From: JBFHES01 sp041584015
Lineage (GTDB): Bacteria > Bacteroidota > Bacteroidia > Bacteroidales > M50B96
Direction of reading: 5' to 3'
NCBI GenBank assembly: GCA_041584015.1
Contig: JBFHES010000048.1
Span: forward strand, 1-19,992
DNA: 19,992 bases
Shown one piece after another: positions 1 through 7,217 of the stretch. The position numbers and the translations under genes are program-made. Numbering within the stretch: the first letter of the stretch is position 1; each line of letters opens with the position of its first letter. The notes under the pieces were generated by a model that saw only the letters and a program-made list of their open reading frames with translations, ran no database searches and had not been told where the DNA came from.

Positions 1-12
1 CTTCGTGCGTTG

Positions 13-96
13 GCAAAGATTAGGCTCTTTTGGTTTTTCTAGTTTTGGCAATCAGGTCGGAAAAAACCAAATGTGCCTAATGTGTGTTGGCTTTGC
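13..96. repeat. Imperfect palindrome (hairpin-forming), possible attC-like site
   Basis: Arms at 19-38 and 62-81 are inverted copies of each other with two mismatches (ATTAGGC then TCT or ACA, then TTTGGTTTTT). Outside them GCAAAG at 13-18 pairs with CTTTGC at 91-96. The hexamer GTTGGC occurs on both sides in the same orientation (9-14 and 86-91). The element has no coding content. Its arm sequence differs from the palindromes at 137-267 and 1092-1228, but it sits next to them and GTTGGC at 86-91 is complementary to GCCAAC at 137-142, so it may belong to the same cassette-like array. It could also be an unrelated intergenic repeat. Confidence 0.55.
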
Positions 97-136
97 TCAT
101 ATCGTCATTGTTTGCAGCGTCATTTTTCCATGAAAC

Positions 137-267
137 GCCAACGGTTTTGTGTATGATTTCGTTGCGTGTTTAAACACTAAAGTTAGCAAATAGATCACAG
201 ATAGAAAGTCCGCGAGGACTTTCGTAAGTAGGCTATAACCAGCAATGAATTATACACGTTGGGGCTA
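137..267. repeat. attC-like imperfect palindrome following the 259-residue gene
   Basis: The left arm (137-166) reads CCAACG, six unpaired bases, TGTATGATT, then CGTTGC. The reverse complement of the right arm (242-264) reads CCAACG, TGTATAATT, CATTGC. The extra bases on one side leave extrahelical positions, as in integron attC sites. In the centre, GAAAGTCC at 204-211 and GGACTTTC at 216-223 form a perfect 8-bp hairpin with a GCGA loop. The right end GTTGGGGCTA (258-267) is exactly complementary to TAGCCCCAAC at 1092-1101 on the far side of the neighbouring gene. The arms share the GTATAAATT/TTGC core with the palindrome at 1092-1228. The structure is seen directly; the attC identity is inferred. 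Confidence 0.65.
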
Positions 268-278
268 TGTTGCTTTTA

Positions 279-1058
279 TTATTTATCAAATTCTAAATAC
301 TTTAAATCAAGTCCAGTCTTTGCAGATATAAATTTTATCATTTCTGAGTCTTTTTCATAATTCGAATCACCTCCTTGTCTCGAACTCCATTTATTGGAAT
401 CGGAAAAATCGATTATATAATGTTTATCAATCACGATATTTCCATTTGGAGCAATCAATTTCTCAATGGATTTGATGTTAGTAACATCCTTATACTCATA
501 TTTGGATTCAGTCAACTGGAAAAAATTGCTAATCACAATCTTTTCAGTTCCGAATGATGCAAAATTATTAATTGCAAAAATGAAGAATCCAGTAACTAAA
601 ATTATCAGAAACTTGATAAGAATTTTTATAATCCTATCACTGTCATATCCATATTTTAAATTTGAATATGCAATGTAGTCATTGTATTTTTCTTTAAGTA
701 TCGGTTTTTGAATCGCCGTAAAAATGAACGCGGATAAACCAAGTCCCGAAAAAATCGCTGGTACGAACCACATCATTCTATCTGGCAAGAATAAATAACC
801 TTCATCAGCGTAATTTGAAAATCTGAAATCTGAGATTGCGCCAAAAATTTTATATGATATATAGACTAAAAATGGTGTTGAAACAAAAAATAATAATAAA
901 ATTAAAATGTCAAATGTGCGGAATCCTTTTTTAAGTTCACTTAAAGATTTTGAAGTCTGGCGTTTAGCTTTATTTATTGGAAAATATCTACTAAACAATG
1001 CAAATATCAAACTCATTAATCCGCTTGTTACCGCTATCGAAATATATTTTTCATTCAT
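279..1058 (-). CDS. Hypothetical multi-pass membrane protein, cassette-borne
   Basis: 259 residues, not assigned to a family. About four hydrophobic segments are visible (near residues 7-26, 49-71, 96-117 and 146-168), followed by a soluble polar C-terminal domain of about 85 residues rich in Asp, Ser and Lys. There is no signal peptide with a cleavage site, so it is probably an inner-membrane protein with its tail on one face. The ATG at 1058 is the only good start. The stop lies 11 bases from the end of the palindrome at 137-267, and the start lies about 35 bases from the cassette boundary at 1092, so the gene nearly fills its unit. No promoter was recognised in the short leader; expression may depend on a neighbour. 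Function unknown. Confidence 0.75.
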   Translation of the reverse strand: MNEKYISIAVTSGLMSLIFALFSRYFPINKAKRQTSKSLSELKKGFRTFDILILLLFFVSTPFLVYISYKIFGAISDFRFSNYADEGYLFLPDRMMWFVPAIFSGLGLSAFIFTAIQKPILKEKYNDYIAYSNLKYGYDSDRIIKILIKFLIILVTGFFIFAINNFASFGTEKIVISNFFQLTESKYEYKDVTNIKSIEKLIAPNGNIVIDKHYIIDFSDSNKWSSRQGGDSNYEKDSEMIKFISAKTGLDLKYLEFDK

Positions 1059-1091
1059 ATGTGTCTATATTATTCTGCTGTGTCTTGCAAT

Positions 1092-1228
1092 TAGCCCCAA
1101 CGGTAAGTATAAATTTTCGTTGCGGATTGCAGAGTGATTTCCTGTCGTGCCGCAGTGTTGTTATTGCTGGCTAAATAGCTTATTGCCTGTACGAAAACCG
1201 CAATGGAATTTATACATTGTTACCAACC
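1092..1228. repeat. attC-like imperfect palindrome following the 93-residue gene
   Basis: The left arm contains GTATAAATT (1107-1115) then CGTTGCGG. The reverse complement of the right arm contains GTATAAATT then CATTGCGG (right arm 1198-1216). Four arms from two palindromes thus share one consensus, so this is the same repeat family as 137-267. The ends differ from each other: TAGCCCCAAC at 1092-1101 matches the complement of 258-267, while GTTACCAACC at 1219-1228 matches the complement of 1659-1668. Different outer ends that each pair with the far end of the adjacent gene unit are what integron-type recombination leaves behind. Confidence 0.65.
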
Positions 1229-1244
1229 GTGTTATATTTATCTG

Positions 1245-1526
1245 TCAATTATTAACCGGATTAAGCTCTCTCTTTCTAAAAACGATTGTTCTCAATACAA
1301 TAATGTAAATGACTGTCAAAGGACCAGAGAAAATAATATTTGAAAGAATGTCTGGTGGTGTAAACAGGCCGACTAGTATAACAATTAACGCCACACCATA
1401 AATTGAAAAACTCCATTTAATCTTCTTATTCTTATCTGACTGGTTTAAAAATAATTTTAAATTTCCAATCAGTCCAATTACAGCTAATGTTATGGCAAGA
1501 TATAATTCTGCTCCGCTAAGTATCAT
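1245..1526 (-). CDS. Small hypothetical membrane protein, cassette-borne
   Basis: 93 residues with three predicted membrane helices (about 5-27, 38-56 and 66-84), separated by a charged loop (SDKNKK) and ending in a positively charged tail (RKRE). No family recognised. The ATG at 1526 is used. The stop is 16 bases from the right end of the palindrome at 1092-1228, and the leader up to the boundary at 1668 is about 130 bases and AT-rich. The gene has the same orientation as the 259-residue gene and the same position relative to its palindrome. Being real is supported by its coherent membrane topology and its fit to the unit; function is unknown. Confidence 0.65.
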   Translation of the reverse strand: MILSGAELYLAITLAVIGLIGNLKLFLNQSDKNKKIKWSFSIYGVALIVILVGLFTPPDILSNIIFSGPLTVIYIIVLRTIVFRKRELNPVNN

Positions 1527-1658
1527 ATTTTAGGTTTTAGTGTTCTGTCAATTTAGGTCAATTATTATAAAAAAATATGCCTTTAAATAATGTATTTTAT
1601 TCGTCTGATAATATGTCGAATTTTATCAACCGGTCAATGTAACGCGCTCTTTTTACAT

Positions 1659-1668
1659 GGTTGGTAAC
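1659..1668. repeat. Outer boundary of the cassette-like array
   Basis: GGTTGGTAAC is the exact reverse complement of GTTACCAACC at 1219-1228. The match extends imperfectly outward (14 of 16 positions over 1653-1668 against 1219-1234), bracketing the 93-residue gene. Unlike the other two boundaries, I could not find a convincing hairpin next to it, so it may be the insertion point of the array rather than a full attC-like element. Confidence 0.45.
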
Positions 1669-1738
1669 TAGTAACTATATACACCTGTTTTTATTTCACT
1701 TATAGCTATAATCACCAGCTGTTAAATTAAATGATTTC

Positions 1739-1987
1739 TTATAGCGGACTTGCATCAACTATCTCGTTAATGTCAATCTTTTCGCAGAGCTTTCTCATGG
1801 CGCCATAATTGCGTTGCTCCAGCTCACGCGTAAAACTTTTTATGTTCTCCAGGGGCACTAAAAAGAAATCATCAGGTGCATCCTGAAAATAAATACTCAA
1901 CATTCCACTCTTCTGGTGGCCATTCTGGAATTTAAAAACTGATGGTTTTATGTAGCACCCCGATTTTGTCAGTTCGGTTTCTATCAT
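1739..1987 (-). CDS. Small hypothetical protein
   Basis: 82 residues from the ATG at 1987. The frame stays open to a TTG at 2017, but TTG starts are unusual in Bacteroidota and the TTG overlaps a TATTTTTG promoter-like -7 element (2015-2022 on the minus strand), so the ATG is preferred. The protein is soluble, with no signal peptide or membrane segment. It begins with MIETELTKSGCYIK and ends with a charged helical stretch. No known domain was recognised. It lies between the cassette-like array and the GHL10 gene, all on the same strand. It is probably a real chromosomal gene, but nothing suggests a function. Confidence 0.5.
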   Translation of the reverse strand: MIETELTKSGCYIKPSVFKFQNGHQKSGMLSIYFQDAPDDFFLVPLENIKSFTRELEQRNYGAMRKLCEKIDINEIVDASPL

Positions 1988-2064
1988 GTTAATTGAGTTA
2001 GTAACTATTAAACTCAAAAATACATATAATTTATAGAATAATAAAAATCAATAAAACCAGACAA

Positions 2065-3102
2065 CTACTTCAATTCCTTTAGCACCTGCCAATGTTCTTC
2101 TTTAAGTGATGAAAGCTCGAAAAAAGAAACACCACTGGCTCCGTTGGTAAAGGCCTGCACAATTGATTCGCGGAAACTTTCTTTGTCGGCAATACCAGGC
2201 AGGTAGAGTCCGCAAATAATGTTTTTGTCAGGAACCATACTTTTTGCTTTGGCAACAATGGTACCCACCCACTGCGGGTTTTCGTTATAAAAGTTATAAT
2301 ACACCATTGGATAAAAGGCATCGATATTCCAATTATTCCATTGCTGTCGAACCATGTGTGCCGACATTTCGGGTTCCGGAAAAACAGCCGCCGTTAATTG
2401 AACACCGTGCTTATCGCTAAGCTCAGGCAGTAAGTTAACGGCCTCATTCACCTGATCGAGTCTGAACTGAAACCAGCTGGAATCATGGGCCATGTCGGCC
2501 AAGTCAAATGGATCAACTCCAAATTGTTCCTGGTATTTATTTCGTAAATAAGGATGATAGCCATAATCAAACTGAGGCATTATACTATCTTGCTGTAAGT
2601 TATACTTTGGCTGCAGCGCGACAGGCAAAAACACATCTACATAACGAATGTAATCAAGGTGCACTCCCGCTAATCCTTTTATACTTGCTAACTGCTCTAC
2701 TTTTGATTTAATAAATTGACGTACCTCGGGCAAGGCGGGGCACATAAATTTATAATAATCAACATAAGCCCTTTCATCAGCCAACGACTGCCCCAGCGCA
2801 TTTACGCTCAACCATTCGGGTTTGGCATCTCCCATGTTCATGGCCCACATCCATGCATGTACCTCAATATGATGCTTGTGCGCTATAGGTATAAGCCTGA
2901 CAAGGGCTGCAGAATCGGCACCAATTAATAAACCCTTGAAACCATGATCGTGCATCTTTGCAAAAAGGCTGTCCCACTTTGCCTCAGAATAATCGGTGTG
3001 TGCATGCGACCAGGCCCAAAAGCGTGCTTCAGGTGGGTTCTGTTTATCGCATGATGCAAATAAAACAAATGACAGGATAAGAAGACCAAGAATTTTTTTC
3101 AT
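2065..3102 (-). CDS. GHL10-family (DUF187-like) glycoside hydrolase-like lipoprotein
   Basis: 345 residues. The N-terminus is a lipoprotein signal: a hydrophobic stretch followed by the lipobox FASC with Cys18, so the mature protein should be lipid-anchored in the periplasm or outer membrane. The rest resembles the TIM-barrel family called GHL10 or DUF187: FWAWSHAH near the start, then GVHLDYIRY at 146-154 with Asp150 as the likely active-site acid, and FYPMVYYNF further on, matching the (D)FxSPMxY signature of late barrel strands. Length fits a single barrel. The substrate is unknown; the family is thought to act on carbohydrates. The start codon overlaps the stop of the upstream CBM9-like gene (ATGA, 3099-3102), so the two are co-translated and probably work on the same glycan. 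Confidence 0.8.
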   Translation of the reverse strand: MKKILGLLILSFVLFASCDKQNPPEARFWAWSHAHTDYSEAKWDSLFAKMHDHGFKGLLIGADSAALVRLIPIAHKHHIEVHAWMWAMNMGDAKPEWLSVNALGQSLADERAYVDYYKFMCPALPEVRQFIKSKVEQLASIKGLAGVHLDYIRYVDVFLPVALQPKYNLQQDSIMPQFDYGYHPYLRNKYQEQFGVDPFDLADMAHDSSWFQFRLDQVNEAVNLLPELSDKHGVQLTAAVFPEPEMSAHMVRQQWNNWNIDAFYPMVYYNFYNENPQWVGTIVAKAKSMVPDKNIICGLYLPGIADKESFRESIVQAFTNGASGVSFFELSSLKEEHWQVLKELK

Positions 3103-4142
3103 CGCATAAGTATTTGTCCAAAATGATCGACCTGAACTGTGCCGGATTGAGTTTTAATTTTAACAATAAACTGCTCGGCATTTATCAATAAGCTTAGCTT
3201 TTTCTTTTGAACATGTTCGGGTAAGCTTAGCTTTTCCAGCTCATTAGGAAAAACGCCATGCGTGCCCCTGTACTTTGTTAATGCTTCGTAAACTGCCATA
3301 AGCTGCATTTTTTCGTTCCAATACACATCCGGTATAAATGCCTCGTGAGCCTGCCCTACCTGGCTATCAGAAAATTGAAGGTAGCCCCAAAACTCTGGCT
3401 TGTGCATGTCAATTGCCCACTGGTTAGACCAGGTCCAATTGTATTCAGGCTGCTTTAACTTTACATACTTGCCCTGCTCAATTTTGGTATCCCAGTGCAC
3501 CCGGCTAAAGCCAATGCGCCACTGATCGCCCGCAACAGGTTTTTCGTAATGAAGCAGCAAGTCGGCTATGGAGGCCAAGGGAATAGCCATTTCAATGGTC
3601 CAGGCAGTATCAATATCAGCAGGATTATTAATGGTTCCTTCAATGGAGATGGCATGTTTCAGCTTCTTGCAGTCCCAACTAAACGAAGGTACAACGCCAT
3701 TGCGATAAGGCCTTGCTAACAGCAAATCCATAATGGTACCAAATGCATTGAACTCTAATTCGGCATAATGATGATTATCCCCGTTAGGATCGATAAATAC
3801 TTCAATGTCATTATCATAATAAATAATACTCTCGCGCTCTGTTAGTGTTGCCCAAATATGTGGTTCTTCTAGCCGAACGGCAATAAACAAATGGGAATCG
3901 TTCCACAGCATTTTTGCCTTGGTTTGAAAATGTGGCTTTGGCTTAGCCGGACCTTGAATATCCTGAAAGGCATCTGTCCATGCAGCAGCTTGCCAGGAGT
4001 GCTCATGCATTAATCCATCAATTTCAATGGTATCCAACGTACGATAACATACATAGGATGGAGGATGCGGCGGAATGGAGTTTTGCGCAAAACCAAGAAC
4101 AGCAGAACAAAGCAAGAAACAGACTAAAAATAATCTCATCAT
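3099..4142 (-). CDS. Exported CBM9-like carbohydrate-binding protein
   Basis: 347 residues. Residues 1-19 form a signal peptide with cleavage expected after GFA. Residues ~33-240 resemble the carbohydrate-binding family 9-like domain: EIDG and W near its start, then DNDIEVFIDPNGD at 110-122 and HHYAELEFNAFGT, the usual central signature, followed by a WTIEMAIPLASI strand and W..GFSRVHW. The last ~100 residues are a helical and strand-rich tail I do not recognise. No T9SS sorting domain or lipobox is present, so it is probably periplasmic. It is the first gene of a two-gene operon; its stop overlaps the start of the GHL10-like gene. It is likely a glycan-binding partner of that enzyme; the ligand is unknown. 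Confidence 0.78.
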   Translation of the reverse strand: MMRLFLVCFLLCSAVLGFAQNSIPPHPPSYVCYRTLDTIEIDGLMHEHSWQAAAWTDAFQDIQGPAKPKPHFQTKAKMLWNDSHLFIAVRLEEPHIWATLTERESIIYYDNDIEVFIDPNGDNHHYAELEFNAFGTIMDLLLARPYRNGVVPSFSWDCKKLKHAISIEGTINNPADIDTAWTIEMAIPLASIADLLLHYEKPVAGDQWRIGFSRVHWDTKIEQGKYVKLKQPEYNWTWSNQWAIDMHKPEFWGYLQFSDSQVGQAHEAFIPDVYWNEKMQLMAVYEALTKYRGTHGVFPNELEKLSLPEHVQKKKLSLLINAEQFIVKIKTQSGTVQVDHFGQILMR

Positions 4143-4318
4143 AATAATTTATAGACAGCCAAAAATAATATTTAAACAACAGAAGCTGCCCCACTTTCGG
4201 GAATTAAAGGATGAATTAAGTCATGGCTAAACGTTTGTTCCAAAATGCGAATGCAACCATTTCTGCTTGTTCGAGTCTGATATAAACGAAAGGATTTTAT
4301 GTATTAACTTTAGTTTAG

Positions 4319-4326
4319 TATTTTCG
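4319..4326 (+). promoter_or_regulatory. Possible -7 element for the giant surface-protein operon
   Basis: TATTTTCG is one base from the Bacteroidota -7 consensus TAnnTTTG and lies 22 bases before the ATG at 4349. No TTG was found at the expected 17-23 base distance upstream, so this is a weak call. The rest of the 206-base divergent gap (4143-4348) holds nothing else I recognise. Confidence 0.3.
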
Positions 4327-4348
4327 AGCTAAAATTTAAACAACTAGC

Positions 4349-7207
4349 ATGAATAGATTTATTTTAATAATAGTGCTAATTAGTCATGCACTAATTATAA
4401 ACGCTCAAAACCCCTATCAAATAGGCAACGGCTATTGGCCAGTTGGCGATACCAGTAGCATTACATTTTGCAACGGACCAACCATTGGCAGTAGCAGCTA
4501 TTATCTTTCCCCACAAGAGGGTTATGCTGTAGTATCAGACTTTAACTGCAACCTGATTTTAGCTTGCAACGGAGAAACTGTTTATAATGCAAACGAAGAG
4601 GCCATGTACAACTCAACATTTGCATCACCGGGAGGCCAGCTTGAAGGAGACATTAGCTCAACCCAAGGCGCAGTGATTGTGCCAAAGCCCAATGACCCTT
4701 TAAGCTATTATGTTTTTTGTGCAGATGCTAACATGGGCATTGGCGGATACACCTATTCGCGGATTGACATGTCGTTGAACGGTGGTTTAGGCGATGTTGA
4801 TCTAAGCGAAAAGAACATTCCACTGCATACACCCGGTACAGAAAAGATACATGCAACCATGCATGCTAATGGATACGATATTTGGGTAATGACACATAAA
4901 GCGCAAAGCGATCAATTCGTTGCCTATTTGGTAACCAGCACGGGCGTTCAGGTATCAACACCGGTAATATCAGCAGTAGGAGTTTCACATACTACTCCCA
5001 GTGGAAATATGCGGGGCTATATGAAGTTTTCGCAGTCCGGAGCCAAATTGGCAATTGCACTGGAATCCAATGCTATTGTTCAATTGTTTAACTTTGATAA
5101 TGCCACAGGAATAGTCTCTAATGCCATTACGCTTACCGACATAAACATGAGTGCCTGTTATGGTCTGGAGTTTTCGGCTAATGAGCAATTCTTATATAAC
5201 TCGGAACGCTGGGGAACTGCTATTCATCAATGGGATATTTCATCAGGAATTGAATCCATAATATCAGCTTCACGAATTAATGTATCAACAGGAACAGTAT
5301 CAACTAATGGTGCCTTACAGCTAGCACCAGATGGCAAGATTTATTGCGCCCGAGCAAATCATTCATCAATGACTTGTATTAGCCAACCAGACTTACCGGG
5401 TGTTGCCTGCGGATTTACAGATAATGTACTGGATCTGGGATTTTTGGTGAATTACAGAGAAGGTTTGCCTAATCATGCCAATGTTTTTATTAATAGCGGA
5501 CTTTCGTTTTTGGTAACAGACGAAACTTGCCCGGGTGTTGGAGATGGCGAGATTGCCAGTAACATGGGAATGCTGACCTACGATTCATTGGTTTGGTCAA
5601 ACGGCACAACGGGTCTTAATCTTACGAATCTGGCTGCAGGAACTTATTATGTGTCAGTTTACGATGCAGGCCTGGTTTCATCTACAGACACAGTTATTGT
5701 TGCTGCAGGTATTGGCGTCGACGTTTCGGTTATTATTAATCACCCAACAACCATAACTCCGGGTAGTGGTAGTATTGAACTTACGCCCATTCTTGGTGTG
5801 TCTCCTTTCGCCTATTTATGGTCAACTGGTTATACTGGCTCAACGCTATCAAATTTATCGCAAGGCACCTATTCATATACCGTAAGCGACGCTCAAGGAT
5901 GTGAACTGATTGACAGTGCCACGCTGATTACTCAAAATACATTGCCATGGAATTACAGCATAACGGCAAACAACCACACTATCTTATTACCACTATCACC
6001 TCAAATAAACATGGCTGGCGCTGCTATTAGCGTTGGTGATTTTATTGGTGTTTTTTACGACTCACTTGGAACATTAAAATGCGGTGGCTACGCTGAATGG
6101 AATGGTGGAGCTTCAGTAATTTCCGCTTGGGGCGCAGATGCCGGCTACGATGGTTTTGCTGCCAACGAAGAATTTAAATGGAAATTCTGGCGAAGCTCCG
6201 ATCAGACAGAAATAACGGCCTTTGCACTATTCGACCAAATGTTTGCCAATCAGGAATTCTTCATACCAAACGGCATGAGTAAGGTTGACTCCTTATTTAC
6301 CTTAAGCATTGGGGGCAGTGTAAGTACGCCAACAAAAGCAGCACTATCAACAGGTATTATGCTGGCCTATCAGGTAAATGGCTCAGACTATACCGCCGTA
6401 AGTTCTGCTCCTATTCTCGACGGTTCATATACCATTCAAGGAATTGAGCCCGGTAACTTTATTTGCTATGCCATACCCGACCCAACATCGCCACAGGCTT
6501 TACCAAACTATTACACAGGCGAAGACAATTGGCAAAATGCCACAATTCTTGAAGTACTGGAACCAGCCAACAATATTGACCTTACACTTCCTGACTTTGT
6601 AGCTTACGCTACCGGAATGGCGGCCATTCGCGGAACGGTTATTCTTGGTACGGATAACAACTACAATCCTGCCATTTACGATTCTTTATGGTTTGAGATT
6701 CCGACAAAAGATGCAGGCGATCCGGCAAGAAACATCGCCATGCTGCTTTATGATGCAAATATGAATCTGCTGGATTTTGACTTAAGCACGGAAGAAGGTC
6801 AATTCAGGTTTGAGTTTTTAGAATACGGCACCTATTTCATCCGACCGGAGAAAGCCGGATCGACAACCAACCTGCTACAAATAATTCTCAGCGAAACCAA
6901 TCAAAGTGTCGAGAATCTGGTATTCACCCTTAATGATGGAGAGATCACCAACATTGAATCAAATGCCATAAACAGCACCATCAAAATATATCCAAATCCA
7001 GTTAAAGATATTTTAAATATAGAGACAACCGCAGCCTGCGAAATTCGTCTATACAGTCTTACTGGTCAATCCATTAAAAACACAACAGCCAGCAGTTCGG
7101 GCAAACATCAAACACAACTTAACTTATCAGATGTGACTCCTGGTGTTTACATACTAGAAATATCAAACAACTCAGAGAAAAGCCATACGAAGATTATTAA
7201 AAATTAA
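4349..7207 (+). CDS. T9SS-secreted surface protein: propeller-like domain, SprB-type repeats
   Basis: 952 residues. A signal peptide ends at INA-Q (residue 19). Residues ~25-390 form a propeller-like domain of the kind found at the N-terminus of many large Bacteroidota surface proteins (VIVPKP, MSLNGGLGD, LAPDGKIYCAR). Two SprB-type repeats follow, at ~395-450 (LVWSNGTTGLNLTNLAAGTY) and ~470-525 (YLWSTGYTGSTLSNLSQGTY). An unnamed module follows at ~533-651 with core GDFIGVFYDSLG starting at Gly563. Residues ~655-860 contain beta-rich modules (IRGTVILGTDNN) resembling SdrD-B or regulatory-like domains. The C-terminus from ~880 is a T9SS type A sorting domain (IKIYPNPVKDILNIE, GVYILEI, final KIIKN). 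It is paralogous to the next gene, which begins 10 bases later. It is probably a surface adhesin or matrix component; the ligand is unknown. Confidence 0.85.
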   Translation: MNRFILIIVLISHALIINAQNPYQIGNGYWPVGDTSSITFCNGPTIGSSSYYLSPQEGYAVVSDFNCNLILACNGETVYNANEEAMYNSTFASPGGQLEGDISSTQGAVIVPKPNDPLSYYVFCADANMGIGGYTYSRIDMSLNGGLGDVDLSEKNIPLHTPGTEKIHATMHANGYDIWVMTHKAQSDQFVAYLVTSTGVQVSTPVISAVGVSHTTPSGNMRGYMKFSQSGAKLAIALESNAIVQLFNFDNATGIVSNAITLTDINMSACYGLEFSANEQFLYNSERWGTAIHQWDISSGIESIISASRINVSTGTVSTNGALQLAPDGKIYCARANHSSMTCISQPDLPGVACGFTDNVLDLGFLVNYREGLPNHANVFINSGLSFLVTDETCPGVGDGEIASNMGMLTYDSLVWSNGTTGLNLTNLAAGTYYVSVYDAGLVSSTDTVIVAAGIGVDVSVIINHPTTITPGSGSIELTPILGVSPFAYLWSTGYTGSTLSNLSQGTYSYTVSDAQGCELIDSATLITQNTLPWNYSITANNHTILLPLSPQINMAGAAISVGDFIGVFYDSLGTLKCGGYAEWNGGASVISAWGADAGYDGFAANEEFKWKFWRSSDQTEITAFALFDQMFANQEFFIPNGMSKVDSLFTLSIGGSVSTPTKAALSTGIMLAYQVNGSDYTAVSSAPILDGSYTIQGIEPGNFICYAIPDPTSPQALPNYYTGEDNWQNATILEVLEPANNIDLTLPDFVAYATGMAAIRGTVILGTDNNYNPAIYDSLWFEIPTKDAGDPARNIAMLLYDANMNLLDFDLSTEEGQFRFEFLEYGTYFIRPEKAGSTTNLLQIILSETNQSVENLVFTLNDGEITNIESNAINSTIKIYPNPVKDILNIETTAACEIRLYSLTGQSIKNTTASSSGKHQTQLNLSDVTPGVYILEISNNSEKSHTKIIKN

Positions 7208-7217
7208 TAATGGAATT

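Noticed and set aside
1..1670. Insertion sequence or transposon with terminal inverted repeats
   Set aside because: Complementary ends are present, but there is no transposase-like ORF and no target duplication was seen; different units have different end sequences, which fits cassettes better.
1988..2017. N-terminal extension of the 82-residue protein from a TTG start at 2017
   Set aside because: TTG starts are rare in this phylum, and the codon overlaps a TATTTTTG promoter-like element; the ATG at 1987 is a better start.
4160..4179. TATTTTTG with a TTG upstream as promoter of the CBM9-GHL10 pair (minus strand)
   Set aside because: The -7-like match is good but the TTG lies only 9 bases away, far from the normal 17-23 base spacing, so I did not call it.
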